This document shows positions 45,760-57,424 of a stretch of DNA of 64,000 bases, in pieces. The notes below the pieces were generated by a model. It was not told the origin of the DNA. It ran no database searches and saw only the letters and a program-made list of their open reading frames with translations. The translations under genes and the position numbers were made by a program. This DNA comes from Porites lobata (lineage: Eukaryota; Cnidaria; Anthozoa; Scleractinia; Poritidae): the NCBI GenBank assembly GCA_942486035.1, contig CALNXK010000177.1, positions 396,001-460,000 of the forward strand. The letters are read 5' to 3'. The stretch's first letter is position 1, and each line of letters opens with the position of its first letter.

Positions 45760-47290
45760 TTTTTCACTTTTCCATTTTTGTTTTTCACTTTTTGATTTTC
45801 ACTTCGCCATTTAGCTTTTCGGTTGAGAATTCGGTTCTTATTTTTTACTTTCCGTTTTCGTTTTTAACGTTTTGACTTTCACTTCGCCATTTAGCTTTTC
45901 GGTTGAGAATTCGGTTCTTATTTTTTACTTTCCGTTTTCGTTTTTAACGTTTTGACTTTCACTTCGCCATTTAGCTTTTCGGTTGAGAATTCGGTTCTTA
46001 TTTTTTACTTTTCCGTTTTTGTTTTTAACGTTTTGACTTTCACTTCGCCATTTAGCTTTTCGGTTAAGAATTCGGTTTTTATTTTTTACTTTTCCGTTTC
46101 CGTTTTTAACGTTTTGATTTTCACTTTCCATTTTGCTTTTCGGTTGAGATTTCGGTTTTTATTATTTTACTTTTCCATTTCTGTTTTCTAACTTTTTTAT
46201 TTTTACCGATCTATTTCGTTTTACTTTTCAGTTTTTGTTTTGGCTTTTAAATTATAGAGCGGTTTTCACTTGACTTTCGTAAAACCAAAACCAAAGTAAA
46301 TACACTAGCCAACCAAAGGGCGTAGTAAAACCAAAACCAAACCAATTCCTCAATTACTTTCGACAGTCAAGTGAAAACCGCTCTATAATGAAAACCAAAC
46401 CAAAACCTAATTACAAACATTAAAAAAAAACGAAAAACAAAAAAAAAAACCAAAACCAAAACCAAAACCGACAGAGTAGACCATCATGCTTGGCTGGACG
46501 ATCAATATGGCGGGTGAAGGTGTCCATCCGGCAGTGCGACTTTGTTGACGATGTTAGCCCATGGTAAATTTTCTAATTTTACCTCCATGGATCGTTCTAA
46601 ATCATAAACTGTGTTTCTTTTCAAAGTACCTTTTAATTCTTCTATTTAAGCTATGGAAATCGCGTTAATCGACTAGATCATCAGAAGGTTACAGCACATT
46701 AGTACCTCCAATCCTAACCTTCTGATGATCTAGTGATTCACGCGATTTCCATAGCTTAAATAGAAGAATTAAAAATCTAACCTTCTGGTACTTTTTCCAT
46801 AAAAAAGAAACACTGTTTATGATTTAGAGCGATCAATGGAGGTAAAATTAGAAAATTTACCTGGGCTAACATCGTCAACAAAGCCGCACTCCGCAGGATG
46901 GACACCTTCATCCGTCATATTGATCGTCCAGCAAAGCATGATGGTCTACTCTGTCGGTTTTTGTTTTTGGTTTTTGTTTTTGGTTTTCGTTTTTTAATGT
47001 TTATAATTACGTTTTGGTTTTGGTTTTCATTATATAATTTAAAAGCAAAAAAAAACTGAAAAGTAAAACGAAATAGATGGGTAAAAATAAAAAGTACGGA
47101 ACAAAAAAAAAAGGAAATTAAAGTAAAAAAAATAAAAACCGAAATCTCAACCGAAAGTGAAAATCAAAACGTTAAAAACGGAAACGGAAAAGTAAAAAAT
47201 GAAAACCGAAAAGCTAAATGGTGAAGTGAAAATCAAAACGTTGAAAACGAAAACGGAAAAGTAAAAAAAAAAAAGACCGAAATCTCAACC
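45760..47290. repeat. Giant foldback, copy 3, with expanded arm and deleted centre
   Basis: The left arm has four full 80-bp units starting TTTAGCTTTTCGGTT (45,811, 45,891, 45,971, 46,051) plus a variant, one more than copy 1. A 131-bp MITE (46,257-46,385) sits in the left arm. The centre is reduced to about 60 bp around 46,700 (AAGGTTACAGCACATTAGTA), so the loop and about 75 bp or more of each inner arm of copy 1 are gone. Confidence 0.8.
46257..46385. mobile_element. GAGCGGTTTTCACTTGACT MITE with TA duplication
   Basis: Left GAGCGGTTTTCACTTGACT and right AGTCAAGTGAAAACCGCTC are exact inverses, with TA on both sides. The related foldback at 59.5 kb has the unoccupied site (about 59,666-59,674). 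In copy 1 (7,147-7,245) the right terminus and the neighbouring bases are deleted. Confidence 0.75.
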
Positions 47291-49718
47291 GAAAAGCTAA
47301 AGGTAAGTCATGTTACTGACTCCACTGTATACCGGCAACGATTTTTAAATCATTAAAATAACTTCCAAACTGTTTAAATCATTGGTTTGAGCCAATCAGT
47401 GAGAATCTTGTGCGAACCAATGCAAGAGGAAAACTTTTGACAGTGAGGACACAAAAGAAAGAAGGGCGAGAGTTGATCTTATCTTCAATTAAACGATAAT
47501 TTCACGCTTGTTTCAAGGTTATCAGCTTTGATCACAAACTCAGCACGGCCTCGATCTATGTAGTTCCTAAGATTTCAGTAAACTGCGTTGTCCTTGAACA
47601 TGTTGAATAACGTTATAGTGTCACATAACAGTTCTGAAAACTGTTTACGGTGCTTCCTTGAGATACCTGACCCATATTCCACTGGATACCGCTTGTCACT
47701 GAGGAAAAGGGCTTTCACATCTCATGATTACCAAGAGAACGTAGCACACACATTATGTTCTCTTGAGATTATTACTTAGACGATTTGTGCTCAGTTATCA
47801 CCTTACATGTAACAGTTCAGCGATGTTCTCCCAATATTAATAGCCCTATGCTCCCACCAAACGGTTGTGAAAGAACCGTGAAATATAATTGAGTTTCTCG
47901 GTCACCGCATCAGTTGTTCTCAGTCGGTCTTCTCACGATCATTTGCAATGTTTACCAAATTTATTTGCCTTAATTAAAACGCCTGACACGCAGGCTATTT
48001 TCTTGTGAACTCTCGTGTAATTGAGTCTTGTAGTTGATTTCACTGCTTTTAAACCGGTTGAATCGGATTTTATAAATACATTAACATAAAATTTGAGAAA
48101 GAGGAAATTTTGTTCACTAACAGACCACTAGACGAATCTATGTCGTGGTTACCATACCCTAAAACAAGAGAAAAACAAACATTACCTAGCCATGGCCTAC
48201 CTTTCTTAATTACCCTTAGACATTTGATAGCCTGCGTAGCAGGCACTTGGAAGTAGTGGGCGCAAGAACTCGGACGCGCAACATTCTCGTTTTGACCTAC
48301 ATGGAAATCTTTCTTCCCACGCGCAGTGCTTCCGGTTTTTTCACCCTAGTCTCTTAATAGGAACATGAATCGAAAATTAAAAAAAACATCGCCATCTTCT
48401 CCTCAAAACACTTGATGGGCTACAGTCTTTCCTAGACGCCCACACTCTTTCTTAGAGACTCAAGACTGAAATTTCTAGTCATGGGTAAAATTCTACAGGA
48501 ACTGAAATTGAAAACGGAAACCGCCTCTTCTCTGCGCCGGAAAAGCCTATCAAGATATTAACTGAGATGTTTTGGATGTACACTTTTAATATTAGAATAT
48601 TTTTAAGATTTTTCTTTCGGGGGTTTTTTCCATAGGGACAACCTCTTAAACTCCCTTTTCAAGGCCTTCTTTGAAAGTATTTATCTTTGTTTTTAAATGC
48701 TTTGAATAAACGTATGTATGTATGTAAAACTATGTATATGTATGTATCACAGGTAGGCTTCATGTTTCATATATGCAGATACGTCGACTTCCGATAACTC
48801 GAACCTTCTAGGAAAATCGAAAAAAGTTCGAGTTATCGGGAGTTCGAAGCAAATAACCGGAAATAAGAAAATATTAAGCAAATGGACGGGGAGGGTAGTA
48901 AGAGACATAGGTTGATGTGTGGAATAAAGGAATTAGGCAATAACGCTTGATTAATATACACGGATGGACACTGCATTTTGAGCTGGAGTGAGATAAAAGT
49001 AAGGACATATTAGGAGTGACTTGGTTTTAATGAAATAAATTCCGAGTGTTTCGGACTTCGGTACACTTTTTTTTTCTCGGCTTTTCACGCGCTGTAAAAC
49101 ATGGTTCGGGTTATCGAGGGTAAAATTACAGTGAATATGTGCATGAAGGAAATCCAGGCGAAATCGATTTGGGTTCGAGTTGGCGCGAGGGTTCGAATTA
49201 TCGGGAGTCAACAATGTAGTTTTATTCGTTTTTCAATTAACCAAAAGGTTCGTCTGTGTAACTTCAATTAGTCTTCGTTGTCTTGCATGGTTTCACTTAA
49301 ACGGTAATATAAAGAATTATGAGCCTTAAAACAATCCTTTTAAAGGCACAAAATAAATATATATATATTTTTTATGTTAGCTTCATGATTTTTTTTTTTT
49401 CACTTCTCTGTTTTGTCGTCAGAGATTAACAGGGAAAAAATTCTAACGAAGTGGGCTTTCCAAAAAAAAAAAATCTTGTATACCAACAGTCCCAAATAGC
49501 CGTCAATAGTATCACAGTCAATTTTAGATATAACATGAACTTTGGTTTATCAAGTTTCTAGCATTTTTTGGAAAGAGAAAACGGATCAGGGCCGAGTAGC
49601 TCTTACAAAGTGGGGGTCACGGTCTTTTCTTTTTTACAATTGTTAAACTGTTCTTTACAAACAAATGATGTTTGTTTTAAAAATGCTCCTCGTCGTGTCT
49701 GGTTTAGTAGTTTCATTG
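47291..49718. other. Copy 3 counterpart of 8.6-11.05 kb, no gene
   Basis: It includes the three-fold repeated 47,300-47,990 stretch, a TATG microsatellite near 48,712-48,750 and the CCGATAACTCG MITE (48,782-49,211). It lacks about 70 bp present in copy 1 at 9,497-9,565. No exon was recognised. Confidence 0.35.
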
Positions 49719-50040
49719 TGGGCGCTTTCCATTTACGAAAAAACCCGGAAATTTCGGTGGTAGCAAAAGTGGAATTTCCGATTGGTAAAAAGTTGTCCCA
49801 TTTGGTCGTAAACCCCGGTACGTGGCCGGGTGCCCGACCGTGGACCTGGAACTGGTACAAACTACAAGAAACGTCAATGGAACACGACATTCCGTTCGGA
49901 AATTCCAACCGGGAAAACGGGACCACCTTTTTAGATTTTCCACTTTTTTCTGGGAATTTTCCAGTGGGACGAACCGACGAAACGTGTTCCATTTACCGCC
50001 GAACCGGAAATTCCGGAAATTTTGACTAAATGGAAAGCGC
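49719..50040. mobile_element. GGGCGCTTTCCATTTA MITE, copy 3
   Basis: Same inverted termini as 11,054-11,374. Frames of up to 153 codons across it are not conserved in length with copy 1 because of a single-base indel near 49,950, which supports treating them as non-coding. Confidence 0.65.
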
Positions 50041-52632
50041 CCTGTCACTCCGCTGAGGGACAGCAGCGACCCCTTTTTCTGAGGTATTTTTAAAGAATTC
50101 TCAGTACAATAAAAGTATCTATATAGCTGGCAAGTGTCCCGATCACCCCTTTCTGAATTTTCTTGATTCACCCATACTTAATTACAAACGCATGATTAGA
50201 CTGAGTATTTTGTACATGACCCCACGCCAACTCGAAATGTCAGATACCGATAAAATATGATAAAATAAGCGAAGACCAGCGGGGAGCTCTCAAATGATTA
50301 TCCATTTCCTTAACTTTGTGATTTTTTTAAAATTTATTAGCCATTGCGAAAGAATTTCATATCTACGTAACCTTAATTTTACAAAGCACTGAAGTACACG
50401 GAATTACGAATCATCCGCGTACGTACTGCGTTTTACATTTCTGTGAGGACTCACTCACCCACGCAAGCCAGAATGACAAACGGCCGTATAAACCAATAGC
50501 CAAGCAATTTAGCTGAACAGCTGAATTTTAGCCTGCGAAGCAAGCGAGCAAAAAAGATCCTCCACATCTATTGCAGCTGTCGTTTCAACTTCCGCGATTG
50601 GAAACGCTTGCTACGCAGGCGAATTCAAGTTGAACTAATTCTTGCTAATTTACTTTTTAATTTTAAAATACCCAATACTAACAGTGCTAAGCCACGCCAA
50701 CGCACAAGAAGTTTGTCTGATGAAGAAGAAACTAAAATTGACCTTGATCTGCTAGATTGCCAAAAGCAATGTAATATGATTCGATTTTATAATAATCCAC
50801 CGGGGGTTAGGAAGTTGGAAGACTAAGATCACATATTCAGCGTTTGTTTAACGTTCAACTTAAGAATTAGAAATTCAGTTATTAAAGTGTTATAGTCATT
50901 ATAGTAGTATAATAGAATCACTAATTGGGAAAATTGGAGACTTAAGCTAAATGACTTAAAATATTAATCACAAAATCAACAGTTTAACTTTAAAGGTACT
51001 TGTATATAGTATATGTGTCGCATAATAAACGAATACAGAATGATAAGCCATTGAAGTGCTAGAAAGCATTCTGATGTAAAGTTCCTATACTGTAAATGTC
51101 CCGGGGGGAGCTCCCTTATATAAGCCATATAGGTATGTGCCGCCCCGAAGGATATATATATATTTTTAGCCGTTTTGGTCTGAAAACGGGTCTACATTTT
51201 GCCCATTTTGGTCTGGAATCGGGTATCGTTTTCGATGGAACTACGGGAGTGTATGAACGTATTTGTTATTTCAGTTCCAAAATGAATACTGACAAAGGAA
51301 GAGTAACATGATACAAATTCGAAGTGGATAGGGTCACGATTTGGAGAGCAAGGCGGCACACACCACAAGGAGCTCACACAATCTGTGTGTGTAACCATAA
51401 CTTCAAAATTTCCAATCTATACGGTTCAAAGATTTCCCTTTTTTTGTACACAAAAAGTCCACATAGAGAAGTGCACTGGGTATAGACGCCATTTTGTCTT
51501 GAAAACACAGTGTTCTTTTGCAATGACTGTAGTTGATAACAATCGCAAAACAACCGTAGACGATTTGCGGATAAGTATATCATCAACTTTGGAGTCTTTA
51601 AGCAACTTAAAGCTAGGGACGGTACGCCTAACTTCATTAATTTTCATCCGGAACTCGATGCCGAGACAACAGCCCCCGTAAATTCAGCACTTTGCAACTC
51701 TCAGTACTGAATAACAAATTAAAATACGATGGTGATTTAAAAGAAAACATTGCGAAATTCGCATAGATAAAGCGGTTATTAGTCGGATGAGGTCCTTCTT
51801 TTACAGAGAGCCAGCTAGAAGATATATGATAAACCAATACCGACTTTTACAAGGACCATTGCAATGTTTTATGTCGCTTCAGGCTGTCTGTCGCTTCAGT
51901 CTACAAGGAGAAAATTAAAAGAACGTCTTTTAATTCAGCCGAAGTAGTTTCAGTTAGGTTTGTTGGAAAAAATCAAGAGCTGGGATATCATATAAAATTA
52001 TTATGCAGTGTTAGTGTGTGGTTGGTAGACCGTTACTAAGTGTCTCTTGCAACAGGCGTCCGCCCTCGTTGGAAGACTGAGTGAAGGGTGGGCTGAGTTA
52101 AATCAAATTTTGCCGGTCTGTCATAGGCAGTGATGCAATGACCTAAGCACGATAAGATAAATTAGTTTCAATAGCTTCAGGTAAAAATCGATTATATTTG
52201 ATGCAGGTTTAGGACATGCAATAAATAAATCGACAAATTTCACCGGCCAGGTTAAATAAGGATACGTATACTGCTATTAGCACATTTCATGGCTATAAGA
52301 ACTTCCAGTGATAGGTTAATTAGTTCGTACAAATGTGTTCCCGGGGCGTTTCACCATCCTGCGTTTGCAAAACAAAACTACAGCTAGTTTGTTAAGGGAA
52401 AGAAAGTCGGTTAACTTTTATGTTGTACGAATAAACCTAGCCTGAAAAAATGCCAGAAATTGTATCAATTTTTCGGGCGCCTTTTTTGTGAAAGAAAATT
52501 GTAGTGAGTAGTGAGTAATGATTCTGTAGGGCATGCTTCGTCTTATTGTATACTGAAGAATTCAGTGGCCTTCAACTGAGAGAATTAGCATCGTCAAATT
52601 ATACGCTCCTTTGCAAGGTATATAAATCAATG

Positions 52633-52865
52633 TTAAATAAACGTTGAATTACCTAACCTGTGGTGTATTGTCGTCCTTTTGCTTGACTGAAAGCGGTTTT
52701 TTGAGCGATTTTGAAGGATTTTGAGTTTGCCGTTTACCGGTTCCTTCTATTATAAGCCGAACAGTAAACGGCAAACCAAAAATCCTTCAAAATAGCTCAA
52801 AAAACCGCTTTTGAGGCAAAAGGACGACAATATACCACAGGTTAGGTAATTCAACGTTTATTTAA
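52633..52865. mobile_element. 233-bp hairpin MITE upstream of gene C
   Basis: Intact counterpart of 13,989-14,221, with TTAAATAAACGTTGAATTAC and its inverse at the ends. It lies 1.3 kb upstream of the start codon of gene C. Confidence 0.75.
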
Positions 52866-54169
52866 ATGTATCTATGATAATGATAACTACATACATACAT
52901 ACATGGTTTACTTGGTTAGCAGGTCAATAATGGCAGCTTATACAGCTGATGTGGACAAATATGATAAATAAACTAAAATATAAAAATAATAAATAATTAA
53001 GATTTTACAAAGAAAGCATTCCGAGTAATTGTAACGATCAATTAATAACACTGAAAGATCAAGTTCGCGGGTTTTGGTTTTAAATTCCAAATGAGACAAG
53101 ATCTCGATAGTTACTGATTTTGAACTTCCTTAGGCAACGTTCGGTTAACTGAATTTGCTAGTGATGAGTGCATTTCAGGGCATTCGTTTGTTTTACCTCT
53201 TACTCGGCCTATGCTTGAGATCTCTAAGGCAACATTATGTTAGGTCATATATACTAAATGTGGGTGAGGGAGTAATTAAGTTTGAGTAACTGATATATGA
53301 AGGGTTCAGGGTTTCGTTAATCTTTTGTCTAACGATTGTTACATAGATAATGATCGCCACGTTTCGACCGTGTACTGCGGTTCGTCGCGATCAATATCTA
53401 TGTGACGGTCGTGAGCCAAACAATCAGAACGAAACCCTTTATACACATTATTCACGATGAATAATACATTTCATGTCGTTAAAACTGATATTTAAGAATA
53501 TTCTTCATAAATACCATCGAAATGAATTACCAACGGTTTTCTCAATATAAAATCATCAAAGCCATGATCGCGAATTCAGTTAGACTGTGACAACTTAACC
53601 CTCCGTTTACACGATAGATGAACATCGGTCCAGAAAAATGATTTCTTACGCCTCACGCTTCGATAGTCATACAAGTGGTTAATACAAGCGGAAAGAGACC
53701 TTTGACCACAGATTTTTCTCGACAGTGCTCTCAAAGGGAAGTAGTAAAAGAAGCATCCCTGAAACTTGACCGGTCGGGTAATTCTTGCCGGATTAATGGC
53801 ATAAAATAAAACTCATTTTTGCCGCTAAGGCGGATACCAAGTGGCTAAGGAAGAGTTAAATACCTTCGCGATCATTACATCACTCAAAAGGATACTTCCG
53901 CTAATTTCGGACTTTCAAACTGTATTAACATTCAAACTTTTTATTTGTTTAAACTGCGTTAATTGCAAAAGAATTTCTTAGTATGTTAATCAAGAATTCA
54001 AAATTTTACAAGCTTAGGGGCATTGAATTCTTCAAATATGATACAATTGTACTAAAACATCATGGTTAGACTATAAAAATAAAATTGTTGGGGTCGAACT
54101 TTTATCTTAATCGAGTTGTCATCCAAAAGAGTTTGAAGTAGAACTGAAAGTCGTGGTTAACAGAAGAAA

Positions 54170-56618
54170 ATGGAGTTAAGAGGTTTTTTCGCAGTGAGTA
54201 TATCAAAAAAGGGCCAATTTGTTTAGCCGCATGCTACTTCAGTTCTAAGTTGGGATTTCATAATTCTGGGGACCGAGTTTTGTGAAATGAGTTTTACGGA
54301 CGGGGCCTGCAGGCAGTGCTTTATTCATAGCTTAGATTTCCACTATCGCGTAATTTTTCCGTGCGAATGCACGTAAAATTTATATTTACATGCGTGAATG
54401 AGATAGAGGCAATGTATGAAAGGCTGCACGTAAGCGTAAAAGTTGAACCTCGCTCAACTTTCACGCTTACGGCGCGTGCACGTCCGTACATTGCCTCTAT
54501 TTTATTTACGCGCACAAAATTACGCGACGGTGGAAATCAACCTTTCGGGAACGGAGGTCGTCGCTTTGAAGAATCGAACCACTTTTTGCGGTAGAATTTA
54601 TTGCTTGCAATTTCTAAGTTACGTATACGTGTAATTTTGTTTTGACGCTCCATAAGTTCTTCGTTGAGCGTCGTAGTACTTACAGCGAGCAACAATGCAT
54701 CAAGTGGTCACCGGCTTACAGGAGCTTAAATATAATGGGAAACAATAAAAATATCTAACCAAAAAGTGGTCAAACTCGCTTACGAGAGGTTCTTACTGAT
54801 TGAGGATTGACTGAGATAAAAAGGTTTTCTAGGCAGGTGGTTGCTTCTTATGGGAGGCGGTCGATTACGAGGTCTTACGAAAGGTGGTCGAACATGGAGG
54901 TCTGACTGTATTTTGAGTTTGAGGGTAAACTATTTTCGAATTTTGCTCGATTTTTGTTTCAACTTATCTTGTCTCCTTTCTTTGTTCCTAGACTGTTTTC
55001 GCCTTTTTGTTTACTGGGGATGTATACTCTAGCCAGCCACGGAGGTTTTGGAGGTTTGATTATGCCGGTTTGGGGTGCACTAATGAGTTAGACCGTTATA
55101 TGAGAATTAACATGGGCAAATGTGAAAATAAAAACTCGCAAATGGAATGCTCAGCGATGGCGAATGGCGACACGACAATAAATCCAAGGACACGTAAGTT
55201 AAAATTCATATTTTAGTACTAACGGACGATCGTGCCGAAAAGAGACGGATTCAAGAACAGACAAGTTGGCGAGTTTCATGATGTGATTCGACTGCCGTCA
55301 GTCACTTTGCATCTCAAAATCATTTTAAGATTGAAAAGATTTCTACAAGCCGAAAATTTAGCCGTATTTTATTACGAAAGACAATCGCGCGACTGCGGGG
55401 ACCATGTGGTCTGGCTAAAAAAGTCTATATGTTATTGGCGATACAACATGATTTTCGATACACCCAGCCGCACCCTCGGAAAAATCTTTTTCACTCCTCC
55501 TAGAAATTATTAATTTTGCAATGTTATTCTTCTTTTTACCTAATTTTGATTAATTGAAAATTTGTCTCCTATTATCCCCTTTGGCTCTCTCTGGTTTGAT
55601 CAGGAATGTGTCACCACTTGCCAGAAAAATAAAATGTGAGATTTTCTAAAAGGCACTGGTGCAATGTCATCAGTAAAGCTCATATATAGGTGTTATGTTT
55701 CTGCAGATTTTACCTTAGAGAAACCTAAAAAGAATAAGCCCAGTAAGATGAGATGTATCTCTTTCAACAACACCTATTCACTTATGGTACAAGGAAACAA
55801 TGTCAGCTTCGTGGTGAGTGAGTATAAGGCTTACAACTGTGAAACAATCATCCTTTTTAAAAATGGGCCTTCCGAGTATCCTTTACTGCAATAGATTTGA
55901 TAAATTAGTTCCCGATAACTCAAACCTTTAAGGGGAATCTAGAGGAATGCAAGTATAAACCACACTCCACTTCAAGGGCAACAAGAAAAATATTTTTTTT
56001 TTTGGAAAGAAAAAAAGCTTGATTAATCAGTACAGGGATAAACATTATATTTAAATTGGACTAAATAAAAAGTAAAGATAAAAAATACACGGTTGTTTTG
56101 AAACAAATTCAACGTTTTGAAATGCAGTTAAACTTTTTTTTTTTTTCGCCTAGTGTCACGCGCTTAAAACTCCGGTTGGAGTTATCGAGGGTAAAATAAT
56201 TGTATAGAATGATCAGAAGGGTAACAAAAATTACTTCGAGGTAGCGGGAGGTTCGAGTTACCAGGAGTCGACTGTATTCTTGAATTACTTTTTGTAATTT
56301 TCTGGCTTATTGTAAGAGTCTATCGTAAATAAATAAATGAACAAATAAATAAAGAAAGAATAATAATAATAATTAATTTTTTATCTGTTGCTTTCACAGA
56401 ATGTTTCCTGTGAAAAAGGACGCGCAAACGTTTGGTTTAAATTTATTAAGTTGAAAAAACAGTCAGGGGAAAAAAATATATATTATGGGTTTTTTATACG
56501 AAATAGTACGATGTGTCTTACTAGCAGTTGTGATGGAACCTTGTCTGTAGTGAAAGTTAACTCAACAGCTGACCGAAAATGCTTCTTTAGACAATATCAT
56601 TTCTGGAAAAGATGGTGA
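54170..56618 (+). CDS. Gene C: secreted eight-cysteine glycoprotein, paralogue of gene A
   Basis: Exons are 54,170-54,193, 54,992-55,193, 55,707-55,813 and 56,400-56,618, with the same splice-site types and phases (0, 1, 0). The product is 183 residues. The signal peptide is MELRGFFA plus TVFAFLFTGDVYS. The eight cysteines are conserved (CTN, KCENKNS, MEC, MRCISFNN, NVSCEKG, MCLTSSC, RKCFF). Five sequons are visible. The post-signal region (QPRRFWRFDYAGLG) and the start of exon 3 (HFTLEKPKKNKPSKMRC) are unlike A and B, whereas exon 4 is of the gene A type with an altered loop (LKKQSGEKNIYYGFF) and a different C-terminus (QYHFWKRW). AATAAA at 56,756-56,761 is 138 bp past the stop. Trefoil fold and function are inferred as for gene A. 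Confidence 0.8.
54337..54908. mobile_element. Intron 1 nested MITEs of gene C (host element left end lost)
   Basis: The inner hairpin is best preserved here: ATTTCCACTATCGCGTAATT at 54,338 pairs with AATTACGCGACGGTGGAAAT ending at about 54,539. The host element remains only to the right, ending GAGGTCTGACTG before TA at 54,908. Confidence 0.65.
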
Positions 56619-56947
56619 TGTTGGCAGGAAAAAACTAAAATTTAACCCGAAGAAAGCCAGGTCTGGCGCGTTGCCAGCTGCATTGTTTAACCTCTAAATA
56701 ATTCAAGTAGAAAATAGGACAACCATGTAACCAGTGTAGCCTTAAATTATATTGCAATAAAGAGAGCAGTTGTCATCAAGCTATTTTCTCTCCTCTCTTC
56801 TTTTTTGCTTTCTTTTTTCTTGATATCCCGTGAAGTCATACTTGAGCAGCAAAACAGAATTTTGGCGGTCCATAATTAATACTTAATTCTGTAACTACAC
56901 GTATGTGACGACGAATATCCGAGCCCTTTCATTCTGGAGTGAAACAC

Positions 56948-57180
56948 TAAGGGACAGACCATTAGAAAACTTATGTGGGGTGGGGGGGGCGAAGTCCAAA
57001 AAAATATTCGCGCAAGGGAAAATCAAATGAGAAAAAAATCATGCACGCCAATTAGTCCTAAAAAATATTCATGCTATTGCCTAAAAAAAATTCATACAAG
57101 GAATTTGAGAAACGAAAAAAATTCCAGCGGCACGAAAATTCCCCTCTCCCCCCCATAACTTTTCTAATGGTCCGTCCCTA
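56948..57180. mobile_element. MITE with AAGGGACAGACCATTAGAAAA termini
   Basis: Left AAGGGACAGACCATTAGAAAA (20-bp core) and right TTTTCTAATGGTCCGTCCCT are inverted, enclosing A-rich sequence. Copies 1 and 2 have the unoccupied site in the gene 3' flank (GGAGCTAATCATTAAGCAAC at about 20,915 and the equivalent near 34,080). It is specific to copy 3, so it inserted after the duplication. Confidence 0.7.
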
Positions 57181-57424
57181 AGCAACAGTCATCAGTGTCT
57201 CAGTTTGTCGGAAATGGTGACAGTGAAGTGAAACTGAAGTCGACTGAAGGAAGTGCATGAATGATATGTTCATTGTAAACGGGGCTTACTTACAGTAAGC
57301 TTCGTTGACAACAACAAGAACAAACAACAAAAGCTGATTTCCAGGCCGGCGCGTAGGCAAACACGCATTACAGAAGCAATTTGGTGTTCACTATGGGGAT
57401 GCAAAATGCGACAAATTTTTTGAG

